From: Saprospiraceae bacterium
GTDB taxonomy: Bacteria; Bacteroidota; Bacteroidia; Chitinophagales; Saprospiraceae
Length of the DNA stretch: 64,000 nucleotides
Assembly (NCBI GenBank): GCA_016787345.1
Contig: JAEUUU010000130.1
Coordinates: forward strand, 1 to 64,000
Direction of reading: 5' to 3'
The notes beneath the pieces were generated by a model. It was given only the letters and a program-made list of their open reading frames with translations, did no database searches and had not been told where the DNA came from. Below are positions 15,784 through 23,815 of the stretch, one piece after another. A program made the translations under genes and the position numbers. Numbering within the stretch: position 1 is the first letter of the stretch; each line of letters starts with the position of its first letter.

Positions 15784-17409
15784 TCAATCCTTAACCATCT
15801 CGATGGCGTGGCAGGGACATTGCTCGTAACACACAGCGCAGCCGGTACAACGGTCGTAGTCGAATTGGTAGCGGTTGCCCTTGCCGAGTTTGATCACGGC
15901 ATCTTCGGGGCAGGCGCCGTAGCAGCCATCGCATTCGAAGCAGTTGCCGCAGGAAAGGCAGCGCTGGGCTTCGTAGCGGGCTTCTTTCTCCGTCAGGCCC
16001 GAGAGCACCTCGCGGAAATCCTGCACGCGTTCGGATTCGGCGGCTTGTGGCTGGAGTTGTTGCGGGGCATGGGTTTCGTACCAGATGTGCAGGCGTTCGA
16101 AGCCCACGACCGGGTGTTTATCCGCTTTTTGGTAAGGCCGGCCGCGCAGGTAGCCGTCGATGAAACGCGCGGCTTTTTTGCCGTGACCGACGGCCACCGT
16201 GACCGTGCGTTCGCTGGGCACCATATCGCCGCCGGCGAAGACGCCCTCGGCGCCGGTCATCATATCGGGGCCGACTTTTACGCGGCCTTCCTGGTCGAAT
16301 TCGAGACCAGGTATGTTTTGGAGAAACGCCGTATCGGTTTCCTGTCCGAGCGCCAGGATCAGGGCGTCGGCTTCGAGGGTTTCGAATTCGCCCGTGCCCT
16401 GGGGCCGCCCGTTTTCGTCGACGCGCATGATCTCGACGGTGATGGCCGTTTCGGTCATTTCCTTGATACTGCGCAGCCAGTTGATTTTTACGCCCTCGGC
16501 CAGGGCCTCGTCGGCCTCGAAGGCGTGTGCGGGCATGTGCTCGCGGTCGCGGCGGTAAATGATAAGCGGTTCGTAGCCCAGGCGTTTGGCCACGCGGGCC
16601 GCGTCCATGGCGGTGTTGCCGCCGCCATAGATAGCCACCCGTCGGCCCAGTTTGGGCGCCTTGCCGGTTTCGGTATCTTTCAGAAACGTCAGCGCGTCGA
16701 GGATTTGTCCGGCGTCGCGGGAGGGGATGTCGATCTTTTTGGAGATATGGGCGCCGATGGCGACGAACACGGCGTCGAAACCGCCGGCTGTTTTTTCCGC
16801 CATCACATCGCTCACCTTGTGGTGCAGCCGCACGCTTACCCCCATGTCGACGATGCGCTGGATTTCGGCGTCGAGTACGTTGCGGGGCAGTCGGTAGGGC
16901 GGAATGCCGAAGTGCATCATGCCCCCGAGCAGGGGGCCGGCCTCACGGATTTCCACCTCGTGGCCCATGCGGCGCAGATGGTACGCCGCCGAGATGCCGC
17001 TGGGGCCGCCGCCGATCACGAGCACTTTTTTGCCCGAAGCAGGGGCCTCGAAACGCACCGCCCAGCCTTCTTCAAGGGCTTTGTCGCCCAAAAAGCGCTC
17101 GACGGCGTGAATGCTCACCGGCGTATCGATAAAGGCGCGGTTGCAGCCGTCTTCGCAGGGGTGGTAGCATACCCGGCCGTGAACGGCCGGGAGCGGATTT
17201 TCCTCTACGAGCTTTTGCCAGGCCGCTTCGTACTGGCCCGCCTGGGCCAGCGACAGCCAGGCCTGGATGTTTTCACCGGCCGGACAGGCATTGTTGCAAG
17301 GCGGCAACAAATCCATGTAAACCGGTATCTGGGTGCGAAGCGCGCCGGTGCCTTCGCTATGGGCAGAGAGGTCGGAGGGGCGGGTCAGGTCTTGAAATGT
17401 ATGCGCCAT
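15784..17409 (-). CDS. GltD-like NAD(P)-dependent flavo-iron-sulfur oxidoreductase
   Basis: This protein of about 541 residues is of the glutamate synthase small-subunit / dihydropyrimidine dehydrogenase N-terminal type. It shows the N-terminal cluster-binding region (CNNACPAGENIQAW, CYHPCEDGCNRA), an FAD site (VLVIGGGPSGISAAYHL), an NAD(P) site (VAIYGGGNTAMDAARVAKRL), and a C-terminal ferredoxin-like region with CLSCGNCFECDGCYGACP and CTGCAVCYEQCPCHA. The frame is open to 17439, but the Met at 17409 (MAHTFQDL) is preferred. Because it lies directly upstream of nifJ, I infer that it shuttles electrons between NAD(P)H and the PFOR ferredoxin rather than serving glutamate synthase. No large GltB subunit is nearby. 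Confidence 0.85.
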   Translation of the reverse strand: MAHTFQDLTRPSDLSAHSEGTGALRTQIPVYMDLLPPCNNACPAGENIQAWLSLAQAGQYEAAWQKLVEENPLPAVHGRVCYHPCEDGCNRAFIDTPVSIHAVERFLGDKALEEGWAVRFEAPASGKKVLVIGGGPSGISAAYHLRRMGHEVEIREAGPLLGGMMHFGIPPYRLPRNVLDAEIQRIVDMGVSVRLHHKVSDVMAEKTAGGFDAVFVAIGAHISKKIDIPSRDAGQILDALTFLKDTETGKAPKLGRRVAIYGGGNTAMDAARVAKRLGYEPLIIYRRDREHMPAHAFEADEALAEGVKINWLRSIKEMTETAITVEIMRVDENGRPQGTGEFETLEADALILALGQETDTAFLQNIPGLEFDQEGRVKVGPDMMTGAEGVFAGGDMVPSERTVTVAVGHGKKAARFIDGYLRGRPYQKADKHPVVGFERLHIWYETHAPQQLQPQAAESERVQDFREVLSGLTEKEARYEAQRCLSCGNCFECDGCYGACPEDAVIKLGKGNRYQFDYDRCTGCAVCYEQCPCHAIEMVKD

Positions 17410-17733
17410 AAACGATTCGTATTCAGTCAAAAACAACACAATTTGCCGCTACAATGGCGGAAAAATCACGGTCGAAAGTCCCGGAAATACCCGCCTCGAC
17501 AGCTGACCGCGCTCATTTATCCTGTTGATCCTGCTCAACCGGGGCGAAAAGAGGCACAGGAAAAACATCCGGCACCCTACCTTCGGCGCTGCTGAAAAAG
17601 GGGTTGATGAAAAAGGGGTTGATGAGGTTGATGGGGTTTATAAGGTTTATAAAAAACCGGCATCCAGCAACCCCAACGACACGAGGTACAATTAGCACAT
17701 TAGCACATTCTCCAATTAGCACATTAAAAAATT
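17410..17733. repeat. Intergenic region with degenerate purine-rich and AATTAGCACATT repeats
   Basis: The 324-bp gap between divergent genes contains at least three imperfect GGTTGATGA/GGGGTTTATAA units around 17596-17660, similar to those at 53550-53600. It also has three ATTAGCACATT copies at about 17690-17726, immediately before the start codon of the antiporter gene. No gene is seen. Promoters for both flanking genes should lie here, but none stands out. Confidence 0.6.
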
Positions 17734-19371
17734 ATGCACTCCGGCAATTCCGAAGACGCCCTTTTTTACCTCTTTCTGGCCGCGGCCCTGGGCTCGCTGA
17801 TCGGCAATTTCAAATGGCGCGGCAACAGTCTCGGCGTAGCCGCCGTGTTGTTTGTCGGACTGGCCATTGGCGCCGCGCGGCCCGAGGTACGTATCCCCGA
17901 CGTGATCAAACTGCTCGGGCTGGCCATTTTCGTGTACAGCATCGGGCTGAGTTCCGGACCCGCGTTTTTCAAATCCTTCAAAAGCCGGGGCGCCACCAAC
18001 ATCATCCTGGCGGTGACAGTGCTCAGTCTGCTCTCCGCCATGATCGGGGGGCTGGCTTTTGCCTTCGGCTTCGACGCATCGGGCGCGGCCGGACTATTGG
18101 CCGGCATCACCACCAATACGCCTGCACTGGCCGGTTTGCTCGACGCCATACAGGCCCAGCAAGGCGCGGAGCACGACGCCATGTCGAACAGCGCCGTGGT
18201 AGGCTACTCCATCTCCTACCCCATGGGCGTGCTCGGGCTGATGATCGCCGTGGCCCTCATGCGCCGCTTGCTGCGCGTCGATTTTGCTGCCGAAGCCAAA
18301 GCCCTGGGCCGCGAATTCCCGTCGGGGCAGCCTATTATCAACCAGACGGTGGCCATCACCCTGCCGGAAATGATCGGCCCGACTCTGCGCACCCTGAAAC
18401 ACGAACACGATTTTCAGGTCATTTTCGGCCGCCTGCGCCGCCACGGCAACGACAGCCTGTGCCACTGGGAAACCATTTTTCACAAAAACGACCTGGTCGT
18501 CATCACCGGCGAAGCCGACGAAGTAGCCCGCACCTGCGCCCTGCTCGGCCACGAGGTCAAAACCGACCTGGCCGACGACCATTCAGTGTTCGCCATCCGC
18601 CGTATTTTCGTGTCGAACCCCAGGGTGGCCGGCAAAACCATCGCCTCGCTCAACCTCGCCGAACAATACCCCGTGGTGCTCACCCGCATCCGTCATGGCG
18701 ACGTCGACACCCTCGTGCGCCCCGACACCGTGCTCGAACTCGGCGACCGCATCCGGGTATTGGCCGGCGAGGAAGACATGAAAAAACTCACCCAGCTGTT
18801 CGGCGATTCGTACGAACAACTCAGCCACATCGACCTGCTTTCTTTCGGACTGGGCATGGGCCTCGGCATTCTGCTCGGCTCGGTCGAAATGACCCTGCCC
18901 GGCGGCATCCTGTTCAGCCTGGGCTTTGCCGGCGGGCCGCTGGTGGCCGGACTGGTGCTGTCGTTTATCCGCCGTTCGGGGCCGATCCTCTGGACGCTCC
19001 CCTACTCCGCCAATCTGACCATGCGCCAACTGGGCCTCATCCTGATGCTCGCCGCCATTGGCATCAATTCCGGTTCCACCTTCCTGAGCACCATGATGGG
19101 CCCTGTGGGTCCGCTGATGTTCCTGAGCGGCGCCATCGTGGCGATATTCGGCAGCATCCTGATCCTGTGGGTCGGGTACAAACTGCTGCGCATCCCGTAC
19201 ATTCTGCTCATCGGCATGATCAGTCACCACCCCGCCAACCTCGACTTCGCCAACGACCAGGCCGGCAACAAAATCCCGACCTATGGCTACGCCCTGGTGT
19301 ATCCGCTGCTGCTGATCGGAAAGATCGTGTTTGTGCAGATGTTGTGGCAGTTGTTGAAGGGGGTGTTGTAG
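17734..19371 (+). CDS. AspT/YidE-type putative antiporter with RCK_C domains
   Basis: The 545-residue polytopic membrane protein has two hydrophobic halves (roughly 1-185 and 370-545), each with about five segments. Between them is a cytoplasmic region carrying two TrkA_C/RCK_C-like domains (around VNQTVAITLPEMIGPTLRTL and RIFVSNPRVAGKTIASLNL, with DTVLELGDRIRVLAGEEDM). This is the layout of the aspartate:alanine exchanger family (TC 2.A.81), including AspT and E. coli YidE and YbjL. Substrate cannot be read from sequence; an exchanged carboxylate or amino acid is likely. It is divergent from the PFOR pair. Confidence 0.88.
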   Translation: MHSGNSEDALFYLFLAAALGSLIGNFKWRGNSLGVAAVLFVGLAIGAARPEVRIPDVIKLLGLAIFVYSIGLSSGPAFFKSFKSRGATNIILAVTVLSLLSAMIGGLAFAFGFDASGAAGLLAGITTNTPALAGLLDAIQAQQGAEHDAMSNSAVVGYSISYPMGVLGLMIAVALMRRLLRVDFAAEAKALGREFPSGQPIINQTVAITLPEMIGPTLRTLKHEHDFQVIFGRLRRHGNDSLCHWETIFHKNDLVVITGEADEVARTCALLGHEVKTDLADDHSVFAIRRIFVSNPRVAGKTIASLNLAEQYPVVLTRIRHGDVDTLVRPDTVLELGDRIRVLAGEEDMKKLTQLFGDSYEQLSHIDLLSFGLGMGLGILLGSVEMTLPGGILFSLGFAGGPLVAGLVLSFIRRSGPILWTLPYSANLTMRQLGLILMLAAIGINSGSTFLSTMMGPVGPLMFLSGAIVAIFGSILILWVGYKLLRIPYILLIGMISHHPANLDFANDQAGNKIPTYGYALVYPLLLIGKIVFVQMLWQLLKGVL

Positions 19372-19463
19372 GGTTTCAATTTAACATCACGCTCTACTGC
19401 CTGCCAATTCTTCAATACCTTTGCCATATTGCTGAGGCGTTCAATGCAGCAGCGTAAAGAAGC

Positions 19464-19772
19464 ATGAAAAAGCATCAACTGAAAATAGAGGAATTCAGTC
19501 CTTCGCTTTTTTGGGACGTGGACAAGACGACGCTGGATGTAGAACGGCACCAGCGTTTCATTATCGAGCGTACCCTCACGCATGGCACTTTGTCCGACTG
19601 GTTTTTGATAAAAAAATACTATGGCAAAACCGCCATCAAGGCAGCAAGTATGCAAGTTCGTTATTTGGATAAACAGACAAGTGCGTTTTGTGCCACCTAT
19701 TTTCACGAACCGTTACAGAATTTCAGATGCTATACATTCAAACAGTCGAACCCGTCACACTGGGACTACTGA
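19464..19772 (+). CDS. DUF6922-type antitoxin-like protein
   Basis: This complete 102-residue small protein (MKKHQLKIEEFSPSLFWDVD start, FRCYTFKQSNPSHWDY end) matches the pattern of the DUF6922 family, commonly encoded just upstream of an AbiEii/AbiGii nucleotidyltransferase in Bacteroidota and presumed to be its antitoxin. Its last 46 bp overlap the start of an AbiEii remnant in another frame, which preserves the usual gene order. With the partner destroyed, this gene is probably a solitary leftover. Confidence 0.7.
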   Translation: MKKHQLKIEEFSPSLFWDVDKTTLDVERHQRFIIERTLTHGTLSDWFLIKKYYGKTAIKAASMQVRYLDKQTSAFCATYFHEPLQNFRCYTFKQSNPSHWDY

Positions 19773-19864
19773 AACGCCAGACCTGGTTTGAGGATGCCGA
19801 CATGGACCGTATTCCTCCGTTTATGTTATTATGCCCAAGCACCTTCTCTTCGCCACTGCACTGA
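19727..19864 (+). pseudogene. AbiEii/AbiGii nucleotidyltransferase remnant with internal deletion
   Basis: A 45-codon frame starts with MLYIQTVEPVTLGLLKR, which resembles the N-terminus of AbiEii toxins. It continues directly into QTWFEDADMDRIPPFML, which resembles the conserved FEDAE-D-P-P-M segment near the C-terminus of the same family. The roughly 200 residues between them, including the nucleotidyltransferase catalytic motif, are missing. The frame then runs off into unrelated sequence overlapping the next gene's start. I infer an in-frame internal deletion of the toxin of a former two-gene system. Confidence 0.65.
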
Positions 19865-21645
19865 CCCTTATTGCCGGCGCCCTCGCCGGCCAAACCACCC
19901 TTGTCGATTACCTGCCCTCCGAAGCGGATTTCCCCAATCCCGAACGCGGGTTTTACCGCTATACAGCCACCTATTCAAGCAACTACCAGGCCCTCGATAG
20001 CGCTGAACTGGCCGCCTGGCGCCAGTTGCACCAACCGGACGGGGCGAACTACAGCATTTACAGCACACTGGTTTTCCGTTATTTTTTCCTCGAAGATTTC
20101 AAATCAGGCCCCATCGCGCAGCCCTACCTCGACGCCATGGCGCAAGACTTCGCCGCCGCACGGCAAGCCGCTGTAAAAGTGATCGTCCGTTTTGCCTACA
20201 CCGAAGACCCCGATGCCGGCGGCTGCACGTTTTGTCCGCCATACGGCGATGCGCCCAAAAACATCGTATTAGGGCATATCACGCAACTCAAACCCGTTTT
20301 GCAGGCCAATGCCGATGTGATTGCCGTCGTGCAAATGGGCTTTGTCGGCATCTGGGGCGAAGGCTACTACACCGACTATTTCGGCGATGCGTCGCAAGCG
20401 CCGTACGGCCTCAGCGCCCAAAACTGGCTCGACCGCAAGGAGTTGGCCGACAGTCTGCTCAGCGCGCTGCCACCGTCGCGCTGCATCCAGGTGCGATATG
20501 CCCAAATGAAACAAAAATTTGTGTACGGGGCCGATGCTCCGCTCTCCGCCGCCCCCACCACCGCGGCCGAAGCCGGACAAAACACCCCAAAGGCGCGCAT
20601 TGGGTTTCACAACGATTGTTTTCTGGCCAGTGCCGACGATTTCGGCACTTTCGCCGATTACGACATCGGCGGCGCCGGCTCCGATACCGCCACCCTCAAA
20701 CCCTATTGGGCCGCCGACGCGCAATTCGTCCCCGTTGGCGGAGAAACCTGCAACGACTGGAACCCTTATTCCAATTGCAGCGCGCAACCCGGCGGCGGGG
20801 CCGATACGGAAATGGAACGCCTGCACTATTCCTACCTCAATGCCGACTATAACCACGCCGTAAACAACGACTGGAGCGCCGGCGCTTGTATGACCGATAT
20901 TCGCAAACGGCTGGGTTACCGGCTCGTATTGAAACATGGCGAATACACCAGCGCGGCACAGCCCGGCCAATCGATTTCGGTGCGCATAGCGCTGCAAAAC
21001 ACCGGCTATGCGGCCCCCTTCAATCCGCGCGCCGTACGCCTGCTGCTCCGCCGCCCGACGGACGGCGCCGTGTATCACGCCGAGCTGCCCGACGACCCGC
21101 GCCGATGGCTGAGCGGAATGGATACCTGGACCCTCGAACACCAGATTTGCCTGCCCGCCAACCTGCCCCCGGGCTCATACGAACTCCTGCTCCACCTCGC
21201 CGACCCCTACCCCGCCCTGCGCGAACGCCCCGAATACGCGATTCGATTGGCCAACAGCGGCGACGTGTGGGAACCCGCCAGCGGCTACAACCGGCTGCTG
21301 CACATTCTCGACGTCAATACTACCGCCCCCGGAACTGCCTGCAACGGCGAACTGGCCTTCTCGGCCGAAGGCACAAGCGATGCCGGCATCCTGCATACCG
21401 GCTTATTGACGCTATTTCCCAACCCGACCCGCTCGCAGGTATGGCTCCGACTGCCCGTCCTGTCCGAAGCCCCGGCCCGGTACGTCTGGTTCGACGCCCT
21501 GGGCCGACTCGTCGGCGAGGGCCAACTGCAACCGCCGGGCGATGAGCAGTCTGTCGAAGTTCCACCCGGCCCGCCGGGCGTGCTTATGCTGATGGTGCAG
21601 CTGCGCGATGGCCAGGTATTCGGTGGCCGGGTGATGCGGGAGTAA
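19831..21645 (+). CDS. Secreted DUF4874/DUF4832 protein with T9SS type A sorting domain
   Basis: This is a 604-residue secreted protein with a signal peptide (MPKHLLFATALTLIAGALA, cleavage before GQTT). The N-terminal half has the DUF4874 pattern (PNPERGFYRYT, VIVRFAYTEDPDAGGCTFCP, VVQMGFVGIWGEGYYTD), a TIM-barrel-like domain; DUF4832 follows (about 270-500). The last 80 residues form a type IX secretion sorting domain (LTLFPNPTRSQVWLRL, ending in GGRVMRE). A carbohydrate-active role is likely for such proteins but is not demonstrated. Its ATG lies inside the tail of the AbiEii remnant, so the promoter may have been rearranged by that deletion. Confidence 0.85.
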   Translation: MPKHLLFATALTLIAGALAGQTTLVDYLPSEADFPNPERGFYRYTATYSSNYQALDSAELAAWRQLHQPDGANYSIYSTLVFRYFFLEDFKSGPIAQPYLDAMAQDFAAARQAAVKVIVRFAYTEDPDAGGCTFCPPYGDAPKNIVLGHITQLKPVLQANADVIAVVQMGFVGIWGEGYYTDYFGDASQAPYGLSAQNWLDRKELADSLLSALPPSRCIQVRYAQMKQKFVYGADAPLSAAPTTAAEAGQNTPKARIGFHNDCFLASADDFGTFADYDIGGAGSDTATLKPYWAADAQFVPVGGETCNDWNPYSNCSAQPGGGADTEMERLHYSYLNADYNHAVNNDWSAGACMTDIRKRLGYRLVLKHGEYTSAAQPGQSISVRIALQNTGYAAPFNPRAVRLLLRRPTDGAVYHAELPDDPRRWLSGMDTWTLEHQICLPANLPPGSYELLLHLADPYPALRERPEYAIRLANSGDVWEPASGYNRLLHILDVNTTAPGTACNGELAFSAEGTSDAGILHTGLLTLFPNPTRSQVWLRLPVLSEAPARYVWFDALGRLVGEGQLQPPGDEQSVEVPPGPPGVLMLMVQLRDGQVFGGRVMRE

Positions 21646-21675
21646 AAATCCGGCGCCTTGTTGGGTGTTTTTTTA

Positions 21676-22040
21676 TTAATTTTCCTTTGCCTCCACTCCA
21701 AAACGTTTGTTTATCCGCAACATTCTTAGTGTGTTCCATCTGCTTGGCTCGCCTGCTTTTTCCATGATAAAATGAACTTGCCCGGCATGCGCAGCTTGCA
21801 TATTCCATGTTCCGTCTTTGTTCTGCTTTTTATTCAAACAGGTCATTGCTTCTCTTGATAAAATCTGTCTCCCCAATGTCCATTGGGTTTTCTTTTGGAT
21901 AAAAATTGCTTCCCCCTACCTTCATTCGCAATTCTGTTTTGCAAATCTGTTTTGTCAGTTTCTAACAAATCACGGTGTACCTGGTATTGTATTGATACAT
22001 CACCTTTGAGTAACCATTCTGTGGGTTGTTTAGTGTCCAT
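21676..22040 (-). pseudogene. Prenyltransferase/squalene-cyclase-like protein remnant with internal deletion
   Basis: The minus-strand frame from 22040 (MDTKQPTEWLLKGDVSIQYQ to KPNGHWGDRFYQEKQ) resembles the N-terminus of squalene-cyclase-like proteins and stops at 21843. An overlapping frame then gives NKKQNKDGTWNMQAAHAGQV and EKAGEPSRWNTLRMLRINKR, which looks like the C-terminus of the same family. Both ends are kept but the middle and the reading frame are lost, so the gene is dead. It is AT-rich like the cassettes to its right. Its start codon is 4-5 nt past the attC-like core at 22044-22046, so it may be the content of a further cassette. Confidence 0.6.
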
Positions 22041-22129
22041 GATAACGGTTAGATGTGCGACGTGGCGGCGAGCGTTGGGTTGGCGATCTGGCTATTCGGC
22101 GGCATGGACAACATGCCAGGGTTAAGTGC
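22041..22129 (-). other. Putative attC-like site of the ADP-ribosylglycohydrolase cassette
   Basis: On the minus strand the site begins near GCACTTAAC (complement of 22121-22129), which matches 7 of 9 positions to the complement of the same cassette's start (GTTAGGTTC, complement of 22907-22915). It ends near CCGTTATC at 22041-22048. The two arms are only weakly complementary (about 15 of 27 positions), so this is the least certain of the three sites. It overlaps the gene's stop codon. Confidence 0.35.
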
Positions 22130-22892
22130 TGTATTTACTTTTGAACTCTTCAATTATTATTCTAAATTCTTTCGGTAAATATTCGTTCATTTTCTCTATG
22201 AATTCTTGGGGTATCGATTTATAATATGCTTCTGAAATTGCACCTGTCATAGACGCAATTGTATCACTATCTCCTCCAATCGAAATTGCCGTTCTAATTG
22301 CATCTTCAAAATTCTCAGACTCTAAAAAAGCAATTATAGATTCTGGCACACTTCCTTGACAACTAACATCAAATTCGTAAATAGATCTTATTTCATCTAT
22401 CGTTCTGTTCAAATCATAACAAAATTTATCTTCTATAAATTCTTTAATCTCTTGCTTTTCCCTTCCATTTTTAGCAAGAAATACAGATATTGCAATTGCT
22501 TGTGCCCCTTTAATGCCCTCCTCATGGTTGTGTGTTATTACGGCACTCTTTTGAGCCTCCTCCAAAACTTTTTCCATTTCATCAAATGCAAATCCTATTG
22601 GACTTACTCTCATAGCCGAGCCATTTCCCCAACTATTATACGGGCCACTGATTATTCCTGCTAACCATCTTTTAAAAGTTCCTCCGTAACCAGCAAATGG
22701 ATAGGTCCTTCCATATTTTTTTACCGTTTTTTCATATCCTTTGGAATTTAGGATGCAATCTGCTATCGCAATGGTTAATACAGTATCATCAGTATACTTT
22801 GATTGTTTTGTAAACAATTCAAAATCTTTGCTTTTTAGATTCTTCTTTTCAAATCTGGAACCTACTATGTCTCCAATTATTGCACCTATCAT
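22122..22892 (-). CDS. ADP-ribosylglycohydrolase (DraG/ARH family)
   Basis: The 256-residue protein has the metal-site motifs of the family: TDDT at 34-37 and GGDSDT at 206-211, with GNGSAMRVSPIG at 90-100. Such enzymes remove ADP-ribose from proteins or small molecules using two Mg ions. The length is typical. The gene is strikingly AT-rich compared with its surroundings and sits in a putative cassette bounded by attC-like sites, so it is probably horizontally acquired. A TIR-domain protein, potentially an NAD-consuming enzyme, lies two genes away in the same array. A link through ADP-ribose chemistry is speculative. Confidence 0.9.
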   Translation of the reverse strand: MIGAIIGDIVGSRFEKKNLKSKDFELFTKQSKYTDDTVLTIAIADCILNSKGYEKTVKKYGRTYPFAGYGGTFKRWLAGIISGPYNSWGNGSAMRVSPIGFAFDEMEKVLEEAQKSAVITHNHEEGIKGAQAIAISVFLAKNGREKQEIKEFIEDKFCYDLNRTIDEIRSIYEFDVSCQGSVPESIIAFLESENFEDAIRTAISIGGDSDTIASMTGAISEAYYKSIPQEFIEKMNEYLPKEFRIIIEEFKSKYST

Positions 22893-22908
22893 TCTGTTTG
22901 TTTTTAGA

Positions 22909-23043
22909 ACCTAACGTTCCCCGGCTTAGCGAAGTGCGGGCATTCGGGGCTGTGTCCGCCCGTTAAGGTACAAAAGCTAAATAGGATTATCAAAGCCGAG
23001 TTTTAGGGCTGTCCGCCCGCATTTTGCTAAACCGGCGTTGTGT
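22909..23043 (-). other. Putative attC-like recombination site
   Basis: Read on the minus strand the site runs from ACACAAC (complement of 23037-23043) to GTTAGGT (complement of 22909-22915), the latter fitting the integron core consensus GTTRRRY. Internal arms at 22921-22941 and 23015-23035 are complementary at 18 of 21 positions, leaving a long spacer. The left core complements the start of the lipoprotein cassette, as expected for a cassette's own site. The region lacks any gene. Confidence 0.5.
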
Positions 23044-23056
23044 GCAGTAAAGGTCA

Positions 23057-23656
23057 TTATTTTATTTTAACAGGTTCAAAAGTTGGTGGTAATTTTTCAA
23101 GTTTTGGCAAAGGTCCTGATTCAGCAATGTATAATTGTTTTAGTTGTTCTGAATAGTCTTTTAGGTTTATTGAGTCAGAAGCCTTTGTCGCTTGAAATAT
23201 CACATTGTCAAGTAGTGTAATGAGAGTTTTAATTTGTTGTGGGCTATTATTCGGTATAAATTGAATCTTTTTTCTATAATTATTGTCTGTTTTTTTATAG
23301 TTAATGCAATATGTGAAACCGTCATATAAAAAACCATCATTCACTTTCCAAGAATAGTCTGCATTAAAGTCTTCACTCCGAAATGTTGAGTCAATTAGTT
23401 TGAATAAGTTATCGTTTATGTCGCCTTCAAAATATTTTGGCGTGTCCATAAAACTGTCGTGTCGCATTAAAACAAAGTGTCCACTTTTATTAATGTCTAT
23501 ATGGTGAGCTAAGTAAAATTCAAAAGTGTCAACCTCTTGATTAATATGCCAAGAGTAAGCAGAATATTTAAAATTCTCTATCACCAAAGCTTTTGTAGGT
23601 CTTTGAGTACAGGAAAACAATGTCAAACTAAAAGTTATGAAAAGTAGGGACTTCAT
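23057..23656 (-). CDS. Putative lipoprotein of unknown function
   Basis: The start at 23656 is preferred to an in-frame Met 12 bp upstream, giving 199 residues with a lipoprotein signal peptide (MKSLLFITFSLTLFSC). The mature protein has no motif I recognise; it is polar and mixed alpha/beta in appearance (YSAYSWHINQEVDTFEFYLA, YDGFTYCINYKKTD). It is strongly AT-rich. It is flanked by near-identical 15-bp inverted repeats at 23036-23050 and 23658-23672 (14 of 15 positions), which fits one gene per mobile cassette. The second repeat ends 2 nt from the start codon. Confidence 0.65.
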   Translation of the reverse strand: MKSLLFITFSLTLFSCTQRPTKALVIENFKYSAYSWHINQEVDTFEFYLAHHIDINKSGHFVLMRHDSFMDTPKYFEGDINDNLFKLIDSTFRSEDFNADYSWKVNDGFLYDGFTYCINYKKTDNNYRKKIQFIPNNSPQQIKTLITLLDNVIFQATKASDSINLKDYSEQLKQLYIAESGPLPKLEKLPPTFEPVKIK

Positions 23657-23664
23657 TTTATTGC

Positions 23665-23799
23665 ACACAACGTTTTTGCGCTTGGCGTTCGTGAGGGATT
23701 TCAGAGCACAAAACTGTCAACCCAGCACTAAAGTTGATTTGAAAAACTGAACTTGAATTTAAGCACTTCACCCCGCATGACGCCAAACGCATGTTACCG
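23665..23799 (-). other. Putative attC-like recombination site
   Basis: On the minus strand this runs from CGGTAAC (complement of 23793-23799) to GTTGTGT (complement of 23665-23671). Inner arms near 23676-23697 and 23771-23792 (cores TTGCGCTTGGCG and CGCCAAACGCA) are largely complementary. The GTTACCGGTA core at its 23.8-kb end pairs with the start of the TIR cassette at 24610-24624 (14 of 15 positions), again the relation expected between a cassette's start and its own attC. Confidence 0.5.
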
Positions 23800-23815
23800 G
23801 TAGTTATTCTTTCTG

